DNA from: Spirochaetota bacterium
GTDB taxonomy: Bacteria; Spirochaetota; UBA4802; JAKQUI01
DNA length: 64,000 nucleotides
Assembly: GCA_029562645.1 (NCBI GenBank)
Contig: JAKQUI010000036.1
Coordinates: 62,001-126,000 of the forward strand
Direction of reading: 5' to 3'
Below are positions 32,483 to 42,248 of this stretch, piece by piece (the stretch's first letter is position 1; each line of letters opens with the position of its first letter). The notes beneath the pieces are model-generated. The model was not told the origin of the DNA, searched no databases, and was given only the letters and a program-made list of their open reading frames with translations. A program made the position numbers and the translations under genes.

Positions 32483-33853
32483 ATGATCAGCGCCTACGTT
32501 TCGCACAAGAAGATCAATAAAAAGTTTTACGATTTTATCGACATCCTCAAGGACGCCGGCGTCCCCGTCTCGACCGCTGAAACGCTCGACCTCTTCACGG
32601 CGCTGGGACATGTCGGCTTCGATGACCGGCATGTCTTCCGGCAGACCCTGCGGACCTCGCTTGTCAAGGACTACACGGACATCCCGGTGTTCGACCGGTG
32701 TTTCGACGCTTTCTTCGGGAAAAAGGGGCCCGCGAAGGGATCCGACCTGCCCTCTGCGGTCGCCGGCGCCATGGAGATGGAGTCGCTTCGCGATGAAGGC
32801 CTGAGCGAACAGGACCTCGATTCCCTGACGGCGCTGCTCGACGATTTCATCGAATCGCTCGATGACGCCATTTTCTTCGAACGGACCTATCAGGAGATCC
32901 TCACCCTTTTCCTTGAAGATCCCGTGGTCGCCTCATCGTCGGGGGCGTTGGGCATGATCATCTTCAACACCCGCTCGCGCGGCCAGCACGGACCGATGGG
33001 CGACAGCGGGCAGCGGCCCGACGAGACGATCAACCTCAACCAGGTGATGCTCCGTCAGATATCCCGCCGGGTGGACGAGCGGAAGATCGGTACGCAGATC
33101 AAGGACCGCGAGCAGTACCTGCTCAACAAGTTCATCTACCAGTTGAAGCCCGACGAGGTGAAGGAGATGAAGGAGCTGGTGCGCCGCTTCGGGCAAAAGC
33201 TCAAGAACCGGATCTCGCTGAGGAAAAAACGCGTGAAGCACGGCGGGATCGACGTGAAACGCACGATCCGCAAGAACCTGCAGTTCGGCGGCACGCCCTT
33301 CAAGATTTATCACAAGGACCGCAAGATCGACCGCCCGCAGCTCGTGGTGCTCTGCGATATCTCCGGCTCCGTGAACCAGTACTCACGCTTCATGCTGCTG
33401 CTCACCTACACCCTGCAGAGCCTTTTTTCAAAGGTGCGCACCTTCGCCTTCATCAGCAACATGGTGGAGATCACGCCGCTGTTCATGGAGATGAACCCCG
33501 ATACCGCGCTCAACTCGATATTCGGCGATACCGATTTCACCTATGGCTGGGGCAGCAACTACGGGCGCTGCTTCAACATGTTCGTCCGCGAGTACAGCGA
33601 TTCGCTCACCAGCAAAACGACGGTCCTGGTCCTTGGCGACGCGCGCAACAACAACCAGGACCCCGGGCTCGAATCATTCATTAAAATCACGGAGCGGACG
33701 CGCAATGTGTTCTGGCTCAATCCCGAAAAGCGACACCTGTGGGATTGGAACGACAGCATCGCCAGCATCTATCGCGAACAGTGCACGGAAATGCGCGAGG
33801 TCAACAGTTTTATTGATTTGTCCGAGTTCATCGACAAGCTGTTTACGCGGTAA
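32483..33853 (+). CDS. VWA domain-containing CoxE-like protein
   Basis: A 456-residue partner of the MoxR ATPase. The N-terminal ~260 residues are helical and charged, and a C-terminal von Willebrand A domain holds an intact MIDAS, LVVLCDISGSVNQY (DxSxS at 292-296), followed by TVLVLGDARNN. CoxE-like proteins work with MoxR ATPases in cofactor insertion or assembly. The pair stands alone here, so the client is unknown. Confidence 0.9.
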   Translation: MISAYVSHKKINKKFYDFIDILKDAGVPVSTAETLDLFTALGHVGFDDRHVFRQTLRTSLVKDYTDIPVFDRCFDAFFGKKGPAKGSDLPSAVAGAMEMESLRDEGLSEQDLDSLTALLDDFIESLDDAIFFERTYQEILTLFLEDPVVASSSGALGMIIFNTRSRGQHGPMGDSGQRPDETINLNQVMLRQISRRVDERKIGTQIKDREQYLLNKFIYQLKPDEVKEMKELVRRFGQKLKNRISLRKKRVKHGGIDVKRTIRKNLQFGGTPFKIYHKDRKIDRPQLVVLCDISGSVNQYSRFMLLLTYTLQSLFSKVRTFAFISNMVEITPLFMEMNPDTALNSIFGDTDFTYGWGSNYGRCFNMFVREYSDSLTSKTTVLVLGDARNNNQDPGLESFIKITERTRNVFWLNPEKRHLWDWNDSIASIYREQCTEMREVNSFIDLSEFIDKLFTR

Positions 33854-33894
33854 CCATCGCCACCGTTTTTTTAGGGCATTTTACCCAAAACCAC

Positions 33895-33923
33895 TTGACA
33901 TAATTTTTTGGCTGGGAAATACA
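33895..33923 (+). promoter_or_regulatory. Possible promoter of the STAS gene
   Basis: A perfect TTGACA at 33895-33900 and a weak AATACA at 33918-33923, 17 bases apart. The -10 is poor. Confidence 0.35.
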
Positions 33924-34003
33924 CATTAACAAAAAGCGATATCGCGTCTGATGGGCCCCAGACAGGAGAGGCCGACATAAAAGACCGTCTCCGGAGTTAA
34001 CCG

Positions 34004-34327
34004 ATGGAAATTGAATTTCGAGATATGGGCGAACACAAGATTATCCAGGTGAATGGCGAGGTCGACCTGTATAATGTGAGCGAGCTGAAGAAGGCGCTCT
34101 TCAGCGTCACCGACGGCACGTCCCGGAGCGTTATCGTCGACATGAAAAACGTCAATTACATGGATTCGTCCGGCATCGGCGCATTGGTGGCCGGACAGAA
34201 AAAGATGAAGGCCCATAACGGCCGTTTCGGCCTGCTCAATATCCACGAGGACGTCCTCAACATCCTCAAGCTCGCCACGCTCGACCGGTTTTTCAAAATC
34301 TACGAGGGCGAGGACGAACTCATTTAA
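34004..34327 (+). CDS. STAS-domain anti-sigma factor antagonist
   Basis: A 107-residue single STAS domain. VNGEVDLYNVSELKKALFSV is the typical N-terminal half and NYMDSSGIGALVAGQKKM carries the serine that an RsbW/SpoIIAB-type kinase phosphorylates. When dephosphorylated, such proteins bind the kinase or anti-sigma factor. The convergent neighbour is a PP2C phosphatase, the expected partner. Confidence 0.92.
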   Translation: MEIEFRDMGEHKIIQVNGEVDLYNVSELKKALFSVTDGTSRSVIVDMKNVNYMDSSGIGALVAGQKKMKAHNGRFGLLNIHEDVLNILKLATLDRFFKIYEGEDELI

Positions 34328-34339
34328 CCCGCCGCATCC

Positions 34340-35950
34340 CTACACGACCTTGAGCACCAGCGTGGTCATGTCGTCGTGGGGGCTCGCGTTCCCGCGAAAG
34401 TCGTTCACATCGGCCACAATCGCCTCGACGATGTCGTTCGCGTTGCGTTCGTTGTTGTCGATTATCAGCTTCTGCAGCCGAGCGCGCCCATACTCGTCCC
34501 TCTTTTCGTTGCGCATCTCCGTCACGCCGTCGGAATACATCACCACGATGTCGCCGGGGTTGAGCTTCACGCGCGCCTGCTGGTAGTCCACGTCCTCGGT
34601 GATGCCGATGGGCATCCCGTCGAGCTTGGTGATGGTGCAGGCGCCCATCGAGGCCCGATAGCAGAAGAGCGGCCCGTGCCCGGCGTTGGTGAAGGTGAGC
34701 TCGCGCGTCCGCCGGTCATAGATGAGAAAAAACAGCGTCGCGAATTTGTCGATGGCGAAATCGGCACTCAGGGAATCGTTGATGGCGCGCACCACGCTCG
34801 CGGTGCTGATGTCCTTCCGGTGGATGTAGGTCACGAACACCGTGCGGATCATCACCATTACGAGGGAGGCCGGGATGCCCTTCCCGGACACGTCCGAGAG
34901 GAGCGCCCCGACGCGATGCTCATCGATGTCCACATAGTCGAAGTAATCGCCCCCCACCCCCTTGGCCGCTTTCGTGTATCCTTTTATCTGTACGCCGGTC
35001 TTGTCGTAGAAGGCCATCGGGTTCAGGCCCTCCTGGATCTCCTTGGCCAGGTCCAACTGTTCCTGCATGATCCGCTGCTCGATCTCGATGTCGCGCGCCT
35101 TGCGCAAGTGTTCCGTCATCGCATTGAATTCATTGGCCAGCTGGCCGATCTCGTCGGACGACGACACGGTGATCTTGTAGTCCAGCTTTCCGGTCCCGAT
35201 GATCGCCGCGCCCTCCGAGAGTTGCCGGATGGGCTTGATGATGAACGACGCGAGCGCAACCGCCCCCACCACGGATACGCCGATGAACAACAACGCGATG
35301 AGGATGATGTTCTGGGCCATGCTCCTGATCTCTTTGCGGATGATCCCATCGGAAAAACCGAGCCGGACCGAGCCGATACGTTTTTTCCCCAGCTTCTCGA
35401 CGAGCGGCTTCGAAAAATCATAAATGAGCCCGCCGCCCTCGGGGTCGGGCAGCGTGTGCCGCAGCGGTTCGCGGAGTTCCGTGTAGTTCTTGAGGGCCCG
35501 GGTGATATCGTCGTCGAGCACCGTGCCGTTTTTTTCCGGGATGAGGTTCTGCCGTATCCGGTTGTCTGCGTCCAGGATGTAGGCGTACTTGATCGACTCG
35601 AGGCCCTTCATGTCCTCGGTAATGGCCAGGAGCTGCAGCTCGCTCTCCGTGGAGAGCGCGTCGGCCGCGGTCGTCTGCATGTGGTCGATCTCGCGCCGGG
35701 CAAGCGTGAGGATCTCCTTTTCGAGCACGCCGCTCTCGTGCCAGATCACGTAGATCGACATTGTGATGATGATGAGGACCACGAGGGAAATGATGGCGAT
35801 GGCGAACTTGATCCTGAGACTGAACTTGACGCCGGACGTGACCGCAGCGTCCGCATCCGACGACGCCGTCCCGGCCTTGTGCTTTACCGGCTTGGCCGGG
35901 CGCGCCGCGTCCGGATCAGCACCGTTCTTTTTCATGTTTTCCGCCGCCAT
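34340..35950 (-). CDS. Membrane SpoIIE/RsbU-type PP2C phosphatase with HAMP domain
   Basis: A 536-residue protein. Membrane helix one is at about residues 48-70, an extracytoplasmic sensor region follows, then a second helix near residue 245, then a HAMP linker (IIKPIRQLSEGAAIIGTGKL). The C-terminal PP2C domain contains GGDYFDYVDIDEHRVGALLS, DVSGKGIPASLVM, NAGHGP, YSDGVTE and HDDMTTLVL, with the metal-binding aspartates in place. It should dephosphorylate a STAS protein in response to an outside signal. The ATG overlaps the TPR gene's stop by one base (TAATG), so they are coupled. Confidence 0.93.
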   Translation of the reverse strand: MAAENMKKNGADPDAARPAKPVKHKAGTASSDADAAVTSGVKFSLRIKFAIAIISLVVLIIITMSIYVIWHESGVLEKEILTLARREIDHMQTTAADALSTESELQLLAITEDMKGLESIKYAYILDADNRIRQNLIPEKNGTVLDDDITRALKNYTELREPLRHTLPDPEGGGLIYDFSKPLVEKLGKKRIGSVRLGFSDGIIRKEIRSMAQNIILIALLFIGVSVVGAVALASFIIKPIRQLSEGAAIIGTGKLDYKITVSSSDEIGQLANEFNAMTEHLRKARDIEIEQRIMQEQLDLAKEIQEGLNPMAFYDKTGVQIKGYTKAAKGVGGDYFDYVDIDEHRVGALLSDVSGKGIPASLVMVMIRTVFVTYIHRKDISTASVVRAINDSLSADFAIDKFATLFFLIYDRRTRELTFTNAGHGPLFCYRASMGACTITKLDGMPIGITEDVDYQQARVKLNPGDIVVMYSDGVTEMRNEKRDEYGRARLQKLIIDNNERNANDIVEAIVADVNDFRGNASPHDDMTTLVLKVV

Positions 35951-37875
35951 TATTTTTTCATGAGTGCAAGCGCGCGCTGGATGTTGTTGCGCGCCTTCGC
36001 GTTCGCGGGATCGATGGCCAGCACCTTCCGCCATTCCTCGATCGCGCGGTTGAGATTATTGTTCGAGTAAAAGTTGATCCCCCGGAAATAGTGATATCGG
36101 ACCATCTGCATCTGCTTGTCCGTCAGCCGCGACTCGGGGCGCTGGTCTTCGGTCGTTCCGATGCGCAGCTGCGACTCGATGCGGTTCACGCTGATGAGCG
36201 CGCGCGAATTGTTCGGGTCGCGCGCGACGATCCAGCGAAACTGCTCGAGCGCCTTCACGAAATTGTCGCGTCCGCCGCGCCGGTACAGATCGAGCCCGAG
36301 CTGGTAGCGGCTCTCGATCTCGCCGGGCGTCGCGCCCGCGACCTGCTTCTTCTCCGCGAGTCCGTCCTCCGCCTGCCGGATCAACCGGTCGATGTCGGGA
36401 TAGTCCGGCGAGAGCGAGCGGATGAGCTGGAACTTGTTCAGCGCAAGCTGGAAGTTCTTGGCCCGCAGAAGCTGACGCCCCTCGTCGACGATCTCGGACG
36501 AGAACCGTTCGTACGATTTCGGGTTGAGCCGCAGGTCGCAACGCAGCTTGTACTCGATCGCGATCCGGTTCTTGGGGAAGAGGGTCAGGATCTTCTCCCA
36601 GCTCTTTTTCGACTCCGCGAAATCGGCCTTGTCGTAGAGCAGCTTGCCCGAAACGACCAGCGAGTTCACGATGCTATAGTATGGGGAATTTTCGTCAACG
36701 ACTTCCTCTTCCAGCTGTTTGAGGGCCTCCTGGGCCGTTTTGATGTAATCGCGGGCGAGCTTGTTTCCCGGGTCCATGCGGATCACTTCTTCGAAGTCGG
36801 CAACCGCATCGCGGTAGCGCGACGCCGAGAGCTTCACCAGCCCGCTCTGGAACTTCTCGTCCACCTGGCGCAGCCGGAGGCGCTTGAGCTGCTCCGCGTA
36901 TTCGGCCTTGAGCCGCTTGATGCTGGCCAGCCGCTCCTTGGTGTCCTTGTAGTTGTCGATGAGCGCCAGCACGTTCTCGAGATCGTCCTCGGCCTGGCTG
37001 AAGTTTTTCGCGTTGAGGTTGGCGATGCCCGAGACATAGAACTTCTCGGCCTGAAGACGGCGCAGCTCGAAGTTCTTACGGTTTTCCAGGCGGTCGTCGA
37101 GCTCCTCGATGAGATTGCGCGCCTGCCGGTTCTTCGGGTCGATGCGCAGCACCGCCTCGAACTCGAGCTTCGCCTCGGAGTATTTCTCGTTTTTCATCAT
37201 TTCCTTGCCGGAGTTGATGAGGCCCATGATCTGTTCGTAGCGGATGCGGTTGCTGATGGCCAGCTCCGCCCGGCGCTTTCCCTCGAGCGCGACGGGGTCG
37301 TCGGCGAAGAACTCCAGGATGTCGTTCCAGTGCTTGAGCGCCAGCTCGTACTGCCGTGCGTCCATCGCCTGCTCGGCCATCTCCAGGATCTGCGCATACC
37401 GGCGCTTGAGCTCCTCGGAGAGCTTCTGCTGGGCCTCGGCCAGGCGGATGTCGTCGTCCAGACGCCGGATCTCCTCGCGAAGGACCTGCACCGGAGGATC
37501 GCGGGGATCGATCCGGTAGGCGATCACGAAATTGTTCACGGCGACGCGCGCGTTCGATTTGCCGACCCTGAAGTTTTTTAGCAGCGTTTTGCGCGCCAGC
37601 CGGAGGTGCTTTCGCGACATCCAGAAGGCGAAATCCTTGCGCTGCTTCTCCTCGTAGGCATACTCCACCCGACGCTGGACGCGATCGTTCTCCGGGTCGA
37701 GCTCGAGAATCCGCATCCACTCGTTGATGGCGCGCGTAAACTCCTTGTTGTCGTAGTACTCCTGTGCGCGCCGCTCCATCTCGGAAATGGTCTGCGCGAG
37801 GGCGGGACCCGCGGCGGACAAGAAGACCGTGACCGCCAGCGTCCATGCAACCGTTGTCCGAATGATGCCCCGCAT
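35950..37875 (-). CDS. Exported multi-TPR protein
   Basis: A 641-residue protein with a signal peptide ending ALA-Q (near residue 28). Multiple TPR units are visible: EYYDNKEFTRAINEWMRILE, AMDARQYELALKHWNDILEF, GKEMMKNEKYSEAKLEFEAV, and GINFYSNNNLNRAIEEWRKV, separated by helical spacers. It is a periplasmic or envelope scaffold. Co-transcribed with the downstream phosphatase, so it may contribute to its sensing (inference). Confidence 0.88.
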   Translation of the reverse strand: MRGIIRTTVAWTLAVTVFLSAAGPALAQTISEMERRAQEYYDNKEFTRAINEWMRILELDPENDRVQRRVEYAYEEKQRKDFAFWMSRKHLRLARKTLLKNFRVGKSNARVAVNNFVIAYRIDPRDPPVQVLREEIRRLDDDIRLAEAQQKLSEELKRRYAQILEMAEQAMDARQYELALKHWNDILEFFADDPVALEGKRRAELAISNRIRYEQIMGLINSGKEMMKNEKYSEAKLEFEAVLRIDPKNRQARNLIEELDDRLENRKNFELRRLQAEKFYVSGIANLNAKNFSQAEDDLENVLALIDNYKDTKERLASIKRLKAEYAEQLKRLRLRQVDEKFQSGLVKLSASRYRDAVADFEEVIRMDPGNKLARDYIKTAQEALKQLEEEVVDENSPYYSIVNSLVVSGKLLYDKADFAESKKSWEKILTLFPKNRIAIEYKLRCDLRLNPKSYERFSSEIVDEGRQLLRAKNFQLALNKFQLIRSLSPDYPDIDRLIRQAEDGLAEKKQVAGATPGEIESRYQLGLDLYRRGGRDNFVKALEQFRWIVARDPNNSRALISVNRIESQLRIGTTEDQRPESRLTDKQMQMVRYHYFRGINFYSNNNLNRAIEEWRKVLAIDPANAKARNNIQRALALMKK

Positions 37876-37902
37876 GTCGACCCGCCCGCTCCGGATGGCC
37901 CC

Positions 37903-38352
37903 CTATCGGTTGATGTACATCATCGTCCGGTTGGAGATGAGCCAGCCGTCGCCCGCGCGCTTCCCGTCGAGGAACTTGATGAGCACGACATCGCCGCGCA
38001 GCAGCTGATCGGGTTTCGCGGTGGCGCGCTTGACGGAGGTGGCCTCGAAGTTCACGTATTTCCTGATGAACCGGTTCCCGTGCTGGTCCTTCCGCACGTC
38101 CTTCTCGTCGACCTCGCTGACCTCGTTCACCATCACATCCATGAAGTAGTTGTTCCGGAACATCTCCGCGAACACCGCCTCATCGCGGGGATAGGCCTCG
38201 TATTTTCGGTAGCCATCGTACTTCAGGTCCTTGATGGCCGCGGCCCAATTGTTCAGGATCGCCGAGGGCTCCTCGGTCGAAGGCGCCTTTTTACAGGACA
38301 CCGCCGTCGCGAGCAGCGCGATGGCGGCTATCAGCATGCATGTCCGTTTCAT
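37903..38352 (-). CDS. Hypothetical lipoprotein
   Basis: A 149-residue lipoprotein (MKRTCMLIAAIALLATAVSC, lipobox AVSC). The mature chain begins with a Pro/Glu linker followed by an NTF2-like/DUF4878-type pattern (ILNNWAAAIKDLKYDGYRKY, GDVVLIKFLDGKRAGDGWLI). It precedes the TPR gene on the same strand by 27 bases and is likely in the same operon. AGAGGAA lies before the ATG. Confidence 0.78.
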   Translation of the reverse strand: MKRTCMLIAAIALLATAVSCKKAPSTEEPSAILNNWAAAIKDLKYDGYRKYEAYPRDEAVFAEMFRNNYFMDVMVNEVSEVDEKDVRKDQHGNRFIRKYVNFEATSVKRATAKPDQLLRGDVVLIKFLDGKRAGDGWLISNRTMMYINR

Positions 38353-38489
38353 TACCGTTCCTCTCACTAAAAATGTTATTGCCCTCTGGGACAATTATCG
38401 GATCACGTGGTTACGGTTTATCAACCGAAACGCACCGTCGAGTAAGCGCATAATCACGCGAGTAAAGACCCGTCAATTCAAATATACCA

Positions 38490-40913
38490 ATGGATTCCTT
38501 CCCGATCGAAAAAGTATTCTCAATTCTCGAATGGGATACGCTCCGCGGCCACCTCGAGGAGTGCTGCGCAACGCCCTTGGGACGCGGATATGCGCGCGAG
38601 ATGCCGTTTTTCACCGAAATCCCCGCCATTTCCGTCCAGCTCGGGAAGATCACGCAGATCAAAGCGCTCATCGAACAGGATGAGCGGCCCTCCTTCCGGG
38701 GGCTGTCCGACATCGCTCCCCTCGCTGAGCGCGCCGTTCGCGACAGCGTCCTCTCGCTCGCCGAGCTTTTCCAGGTCCGCGAGTTCGCCATCGCCACCGA
38801 CCGGGTGCGCGATTTCTTCGCCGCGCACCTGGAATCCTGCCCCCTGCTGTCCGATGAGCTCGCCGCTCTGCACGACACCTCCGGGCTCAGAAAGGAGCTT
38901 GCATCGTCCATCACCGACGCGCAGGAGATCAACGCCGCGCGCTTCCCCGCCATCGGACGGCTCACCGAGCGCATCCGCGCGACCCGCAGCGAGATCGAAA
39001 ACCGACTGCACGGCATCATCCATTCCCCCGCCGGGGCGCGGTACATCCAGGAGCGCACCCATGCCATCCGCAACGACCGCTATGTCCTGCTCGTCAAGTC
39101 GTCGATGCGCACGGCCATCACGGGCACCGTCCACGACATATCAGCAAGCGGCGCCACGGTCTACCTCGAGCCGCAGGCGGTTCACGAACTCAACAACCGG
39201 CTCATCGCCGCCGAGCTCGATCTGCAGGTCGAGCTTCACCGCATCCTGGTCCAGCTCACCGCGGCGGTCAAGGGCGCATACGACGCTCTCACTGCGAACC
39301 TCACGGTCCTCGCCTACCTCGAGTTTCTCCACGCGGCGTCCTGCTTCAGCGTCGCCATCGGAGGCTCCGCCCCGCGGATCGCCGAGACGCCCCTCCTTCG
39401 GCTTTATCGGGCGCGTCACCCGCTCCTGTACCTCATGGAGACGGACAAATCCCGTATTATCTCGAATGATATTTTCCTGGGGACCGACTATTCCTGCCTC
39501 ATCATCACCGGCGCAAATACCGGCGGGAAAACCGTGCTCCTGAAGACGGCGGGACTGTGCGCGCTCATGGCCCGATGCGGGCTGCACATACCCGCCGATC
39601 CCGATTCCGAGATCGGCGTGTTCGGGTCGATCCTGGTCGACATCGGCGACGACCAGAGCATCGCGGAGTCCCTCTCGACCTATTCGGGGCAGATCGTGAT
39701 GATCCGCTCGATGCTCGAAGCGGCGCGGGCGGACACGCTGGCGCTCATCGACGAGATCATCGTGGGGACCAATCCCCGGCAGGGGGCGAGTCTCGCGCGC
39801 GCCGTCCTCGAGGGCCTGATCGACACCGGCGCGAAGATCATCGTGACCACGCACTACAACGAGCTCAAAAGCCTCCCGGCGCAGGACGCGCGATTCCAGA
39901 ACGCCTCGGTCTCGTTCGATCTTGAGACGCTGCGCCCCACCTACCGGCTCACCATCGGGATACCCGGCATCAGCTATGCGACGGAGATCGCCCGCATGTA
40001 CGGCATACCCGAGCGCGTCCTTGCGCGCGCCCGCGAGCTCATCGACGACAGCGATCGTTCCCACGACGCAGTGCTCGAGCGCATACAGCGCTACGAGGAG
40101 GAGCTCACGCGAGATCGCGAGACCGTCGGACGCCTCAGGGACGATCTCGCGCGACAGCACCGCGACATCGAAACCGCCCGCGCCGAGCTCGCGCGACTCC
40201 GCGAGGAGATGAAATCCGAGAAAGGGGTCGCCTTCCTCGAAGAGCTCGACGGCTATCGCGCGCGGGTTCTCGAGCGCATGCGCGAACTGCAACAGGCCGG
40301 AGCGGGTGAAACGGCGGGCATCAAACGCGAGATTGACGAGATCCACGAAGCCGTCACGGGCTCGGTGCGGGATACCGTACGGGGCATCCAGCGCAATGCC
40401 CGCACCCCGCTCGACCCCGCTCGCGCGCGTATCGGCGATTCGGTATACGCCCTCACGCTGGGTGCGACCGGAACGATCTCCCGTATCGACCGCGACGCCG
40501 GCACGGCCGAGCTCCTGATGGGGAAATCCTTGAAGGCGACCGTTCCCCTGTCGGAGCTGTGCGCGACGCCGCATGATCATACGAAGAAAAAAACACGACA
40601 GGCCCCGCCGCCCACCACCACCGCTCAAGAATCGGACGCCGAGCGAACGCCGCTGACCGTGCAGACCAGCTACAACACCATTGATCTTCGGGGGAAGCGC
40701 GTCGACGAGGCGCTCTCGACGCTGAACAACCGGCTCGATGAGATGGCGCGTCACGGAATCGACGCGGTCGTGATCATCCATGGCCACGGGACCGGCGCGA
40801 TGAAAGAAGCGGTCCGTGGGGCCCTTCCCGCATCGCCCTACGTGCAGTCGTTCCGCGCGGGAAGGAGCGGAGAAGGCGGTGACGGGGTCACCATCGCCTG
40901 CATCGCGATATAG
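38490..40913 (+). CDS. mutS2: Endonuclease MutS2
   Basis: An 807-residue MutS2. It lacks the mismatch-recognition domain of MutS1 and has the clamp/lever region, the ABC-type ATPase with Walker A ITGANTGGKTVLLK and signature STYSGQI, and a long coiled coil (residues ~520-640). The C-terminal Smr nuclease domain has TIDLRGKRVDEAL and IIHGHGTGAMKE. MutS2 limits homologous recombination and may rescue collided ribosomes. No ribosome site is apparent before the ATG. Confidence 0.95.
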   Translation: MDSFPIEKVFSILEWDTLRGHLEECCATPLGRGYAREMPFFTEIPAISVQLGKITQIKALIEQDERPSFRGLSDIAPLAERAVRDSVLSLAELFQVREFAIATDRVRDFFAAHLESCPLLSDELAALHDTSGLRKELASSITDAQEINAARFPAIGRLTERIRATRSEIENRLHGIIHSPAGARYIQERTHAIRNDRYVLLVKSSMRTAITGTVHDISASGATVYLEPQAVHELNNRLIAAELDLQVELHRILVQLTAAVKGAYDALTANLTVLAYLEFLHAASCFSVAIGGSAPRIAETPLLRLYRARHPLLYLMETDKSRIISNDIFLGTDYSCLIITGANTGGKTVLLKTAGLCALMARCGLHIPADPDSEIGVFGSILVDIGDDQSIAESLSTYSGQIVMIRSMLEAARADTLALIDEIIVGTNPRQGASLARAVLEGLIDTGAKIIVTTHYNELKSLPAQDARFQNASVSFDLETLRPTYRLTIGIPGISYATEIARMYGIPERVLARARELIDDSDRSHDAVLERIQRYEEELTRDRETVGRLRDDLARQHRDIETARAELARLREEMKSEKGVAFLEELDGYRARVLERMRELQQAGAGETAGIKREIDEIHEAVTGSVRDTVRGIQRNARTPLDPARARIGDSVYALTLGATGTISRIDRDAGTAELLMGKSLKATVPLSELCATPHDHTKKKTRQAPPPTTTAQESDAERTPLTVQTSYNTIDLRGKRVDEALSTLNNRLDEMARHGIDAVVIIHGHGTGAMKEAVRGALPASPYVQSFRAGRSGEGGDGVTIACIAI

Positions 40914-40917
40914 CCGG

Positions 40918-41619
40918 TCAGCCCGATTCGACGAGCGTTTTGGCGAGGACGTAATCGAACGGCGTCGTGATCTTGATGTTCTTGTAATCGCCCTCGACGG
41001 GGGCGACCGGTAAACCCATCGCAACCACCAGTCCCACATCGTCGGTCGCATCGGTGATCCCCGCCGCGAGCGCCTGTTCATGCGCCTGGCGGATGATCGA
41101 ATACCGGAAGGCCTGCGGGGTTTGCGTATAGTGGAGCCTTCCGCGGGGAAGCGCGGCTCGAACCCGGTCCCCCTCGATCTCGGCGATGGTGTCAATGGCG
41201 CGCACATACACGCCCGCGGCGCCGGTTTTCGCCGCCGCCTCCAGGCAGGCAAGGATCGTTTTTACCCGCACGAACGGTCGCACGGCGTCATGGATGATCA
41301 CGATCTCGTCGTCGTCTCGGGGAATGGCGAGCAGAGCGCGGTGCGACGATCCCTGGCGCGTCTCGCCGCCGGGTACGATCGCGACGATCTTCTGGACATC
41401 ATGGGCCGTCACGAGCGATTCGGTGTGCGCGATGTGTTCTGCGGGACAGGCGATCACGATTCCCTTGACCGCAGGGATCATCGCGAATTGCCGAAGCGTT
41501 TTTACGATGATCGGCTCGCCGTCGAGCTCGAGAAACTGCTTCGGGAGATCGCCGCCCATGCGCGTTCCGCTGCCCCCCGCGAGGATGATGGCCCCGATTT
41601 TGGCCGTCACGTGATTCAT
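40918..41619 (-). CDS. ispD: 2-C-methyl-D-erythritol 4-phosphate cytidylyltransferase
   Basis: A 233-residue IspD, the third step of the MEP isoprenoid pathway. AIILAGGSGTRMGGDLPKQF contains the CTP-binding G-S-G-x-R-M and K. VIIHDAVRPFV and TQTPQAFRYSII are conserved, and AGITDATDDVGLV closes the active site. Convergent with mutS2 with a four-base gap. Confidence 0.95.
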   Translation of the reverse strand: MNHVTAKIGAIILAGGSGTRMGGDLPKQFLELDGEPIIVKTLRQFAMIPAVKGIVIACPAEHIAHTESLVTAHDVQKIVAIVPGGETRQGSSHRALLAIPRDDDEIVIIHDAVRPFVRVKTILACLEAAAKTGAAGVYVRAIDTIAEIEGDRVRAALPRGRLHYTQTPQAFRYSIIRQAHEQALAAGITDATDDVGLVVAMGLPVAPVEGDYKNIKITTPFDYVLAKTLVESG

Positions 41620-41726
41620 TGAGCGCTCTCGATGTGCGCGAAAATTGATGAACGGCGCTGCGGGTGTCGAAATATTCTTGACAACGCGTCCCGTGAATCG
41701 TCACGTATGAGCACGCGCGGAGGCGT

Positions 41727-42248
41727 ATGCTTAACCCTAAAATACAAAAGCGACAGGTCGGTCCCGGGGAGTTCGGCCTTTTTGCGATGGAGCGCATCGC
41801 CGCAGGCGAGCGGATATGGACGCCTGAGTTCGACGCGGAGCGTCCGATCCGGCAGCTTCGCTGGGAAGAGATCCAGCAGTTGCCGCCCGAGGAGCGCGGG
41901 GTTTTCCTCCGATTCTGCTACCAGATCGACACCAACCTTTTTTCGGGATACACCAGCATGGCCGACGCCGAAGCGGATGATGCAAATTTCATGAACCATT
42001 CGTGCGATCCCAACTGCTGGTACGACGCGAACGACACCCTCACCGCCCGGCGCGACATCCTGCCGGGCGAAGAGATAACCTACGATTACGCGACCGATTC
42101 GACCGATCGCGACTGGGGTTTTTCCTGCTGTTGCGCCTCTGCGTCCTGCCGCGGCAGCCTACACCGCGACGACTGGAAAGCCTTGGAACACAAATACGGA
42201 GACCACTTTATTTCGTATATTAATACAAAACTTCGGTTACGAACGTGA
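41727..42248 (+). CDS. SET-domain protein (1)
   Basis: A 173-residue stand-alone SET domain. NFMNHSCDPNCWY is the SAM-binding/pseudoknot motif and GEEITYDYATD contains the catalytic tyrosine. CCCASASCRG resembles the post-SET cysteine cluster. SET domains methylate protein lysines; bacterial ones have ill-defined targets. CGGAGG precedes the ATG. The end overlaps the convergent gene by 12 bases. A second SET gene lies at 45241. Confidence 0.92.
   Translation: MLNPKIQKRQVGPGEFGLFAMERIAAGERIWTPEFDAERPIRQLRWEEIQQLPPEERGVFLRFCYQIDTNLFSGYTSMADAEADDANFMNHSCDPNCWYDANDTLTARRDILPGEEITYDYATDSTDRDWGFSCCCASASCRGSLHRDDWKALEHKYGDHFISYINTKLRLRT

Noticed and set aside
33848-33872. Terminator after the VWA gene (CGGT/ACCG stem with T-run).
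   Set aside because: The stem is only four pairs with a long loop; too weak to list.
34376-36070. A 564-codon plus-strand frame opposite the PP2C and TPR genes.
   Set aside because: It is an antisense shadow rich in Arg, His and Asp with no domain signature.
39141-41252. A 703-codon minus-strand frame opposite mutS2.
   Set aside because: It is the antisense shadow of mutS2 and ispD in high-GC DNA, with no family signature and Arg-rich composition.
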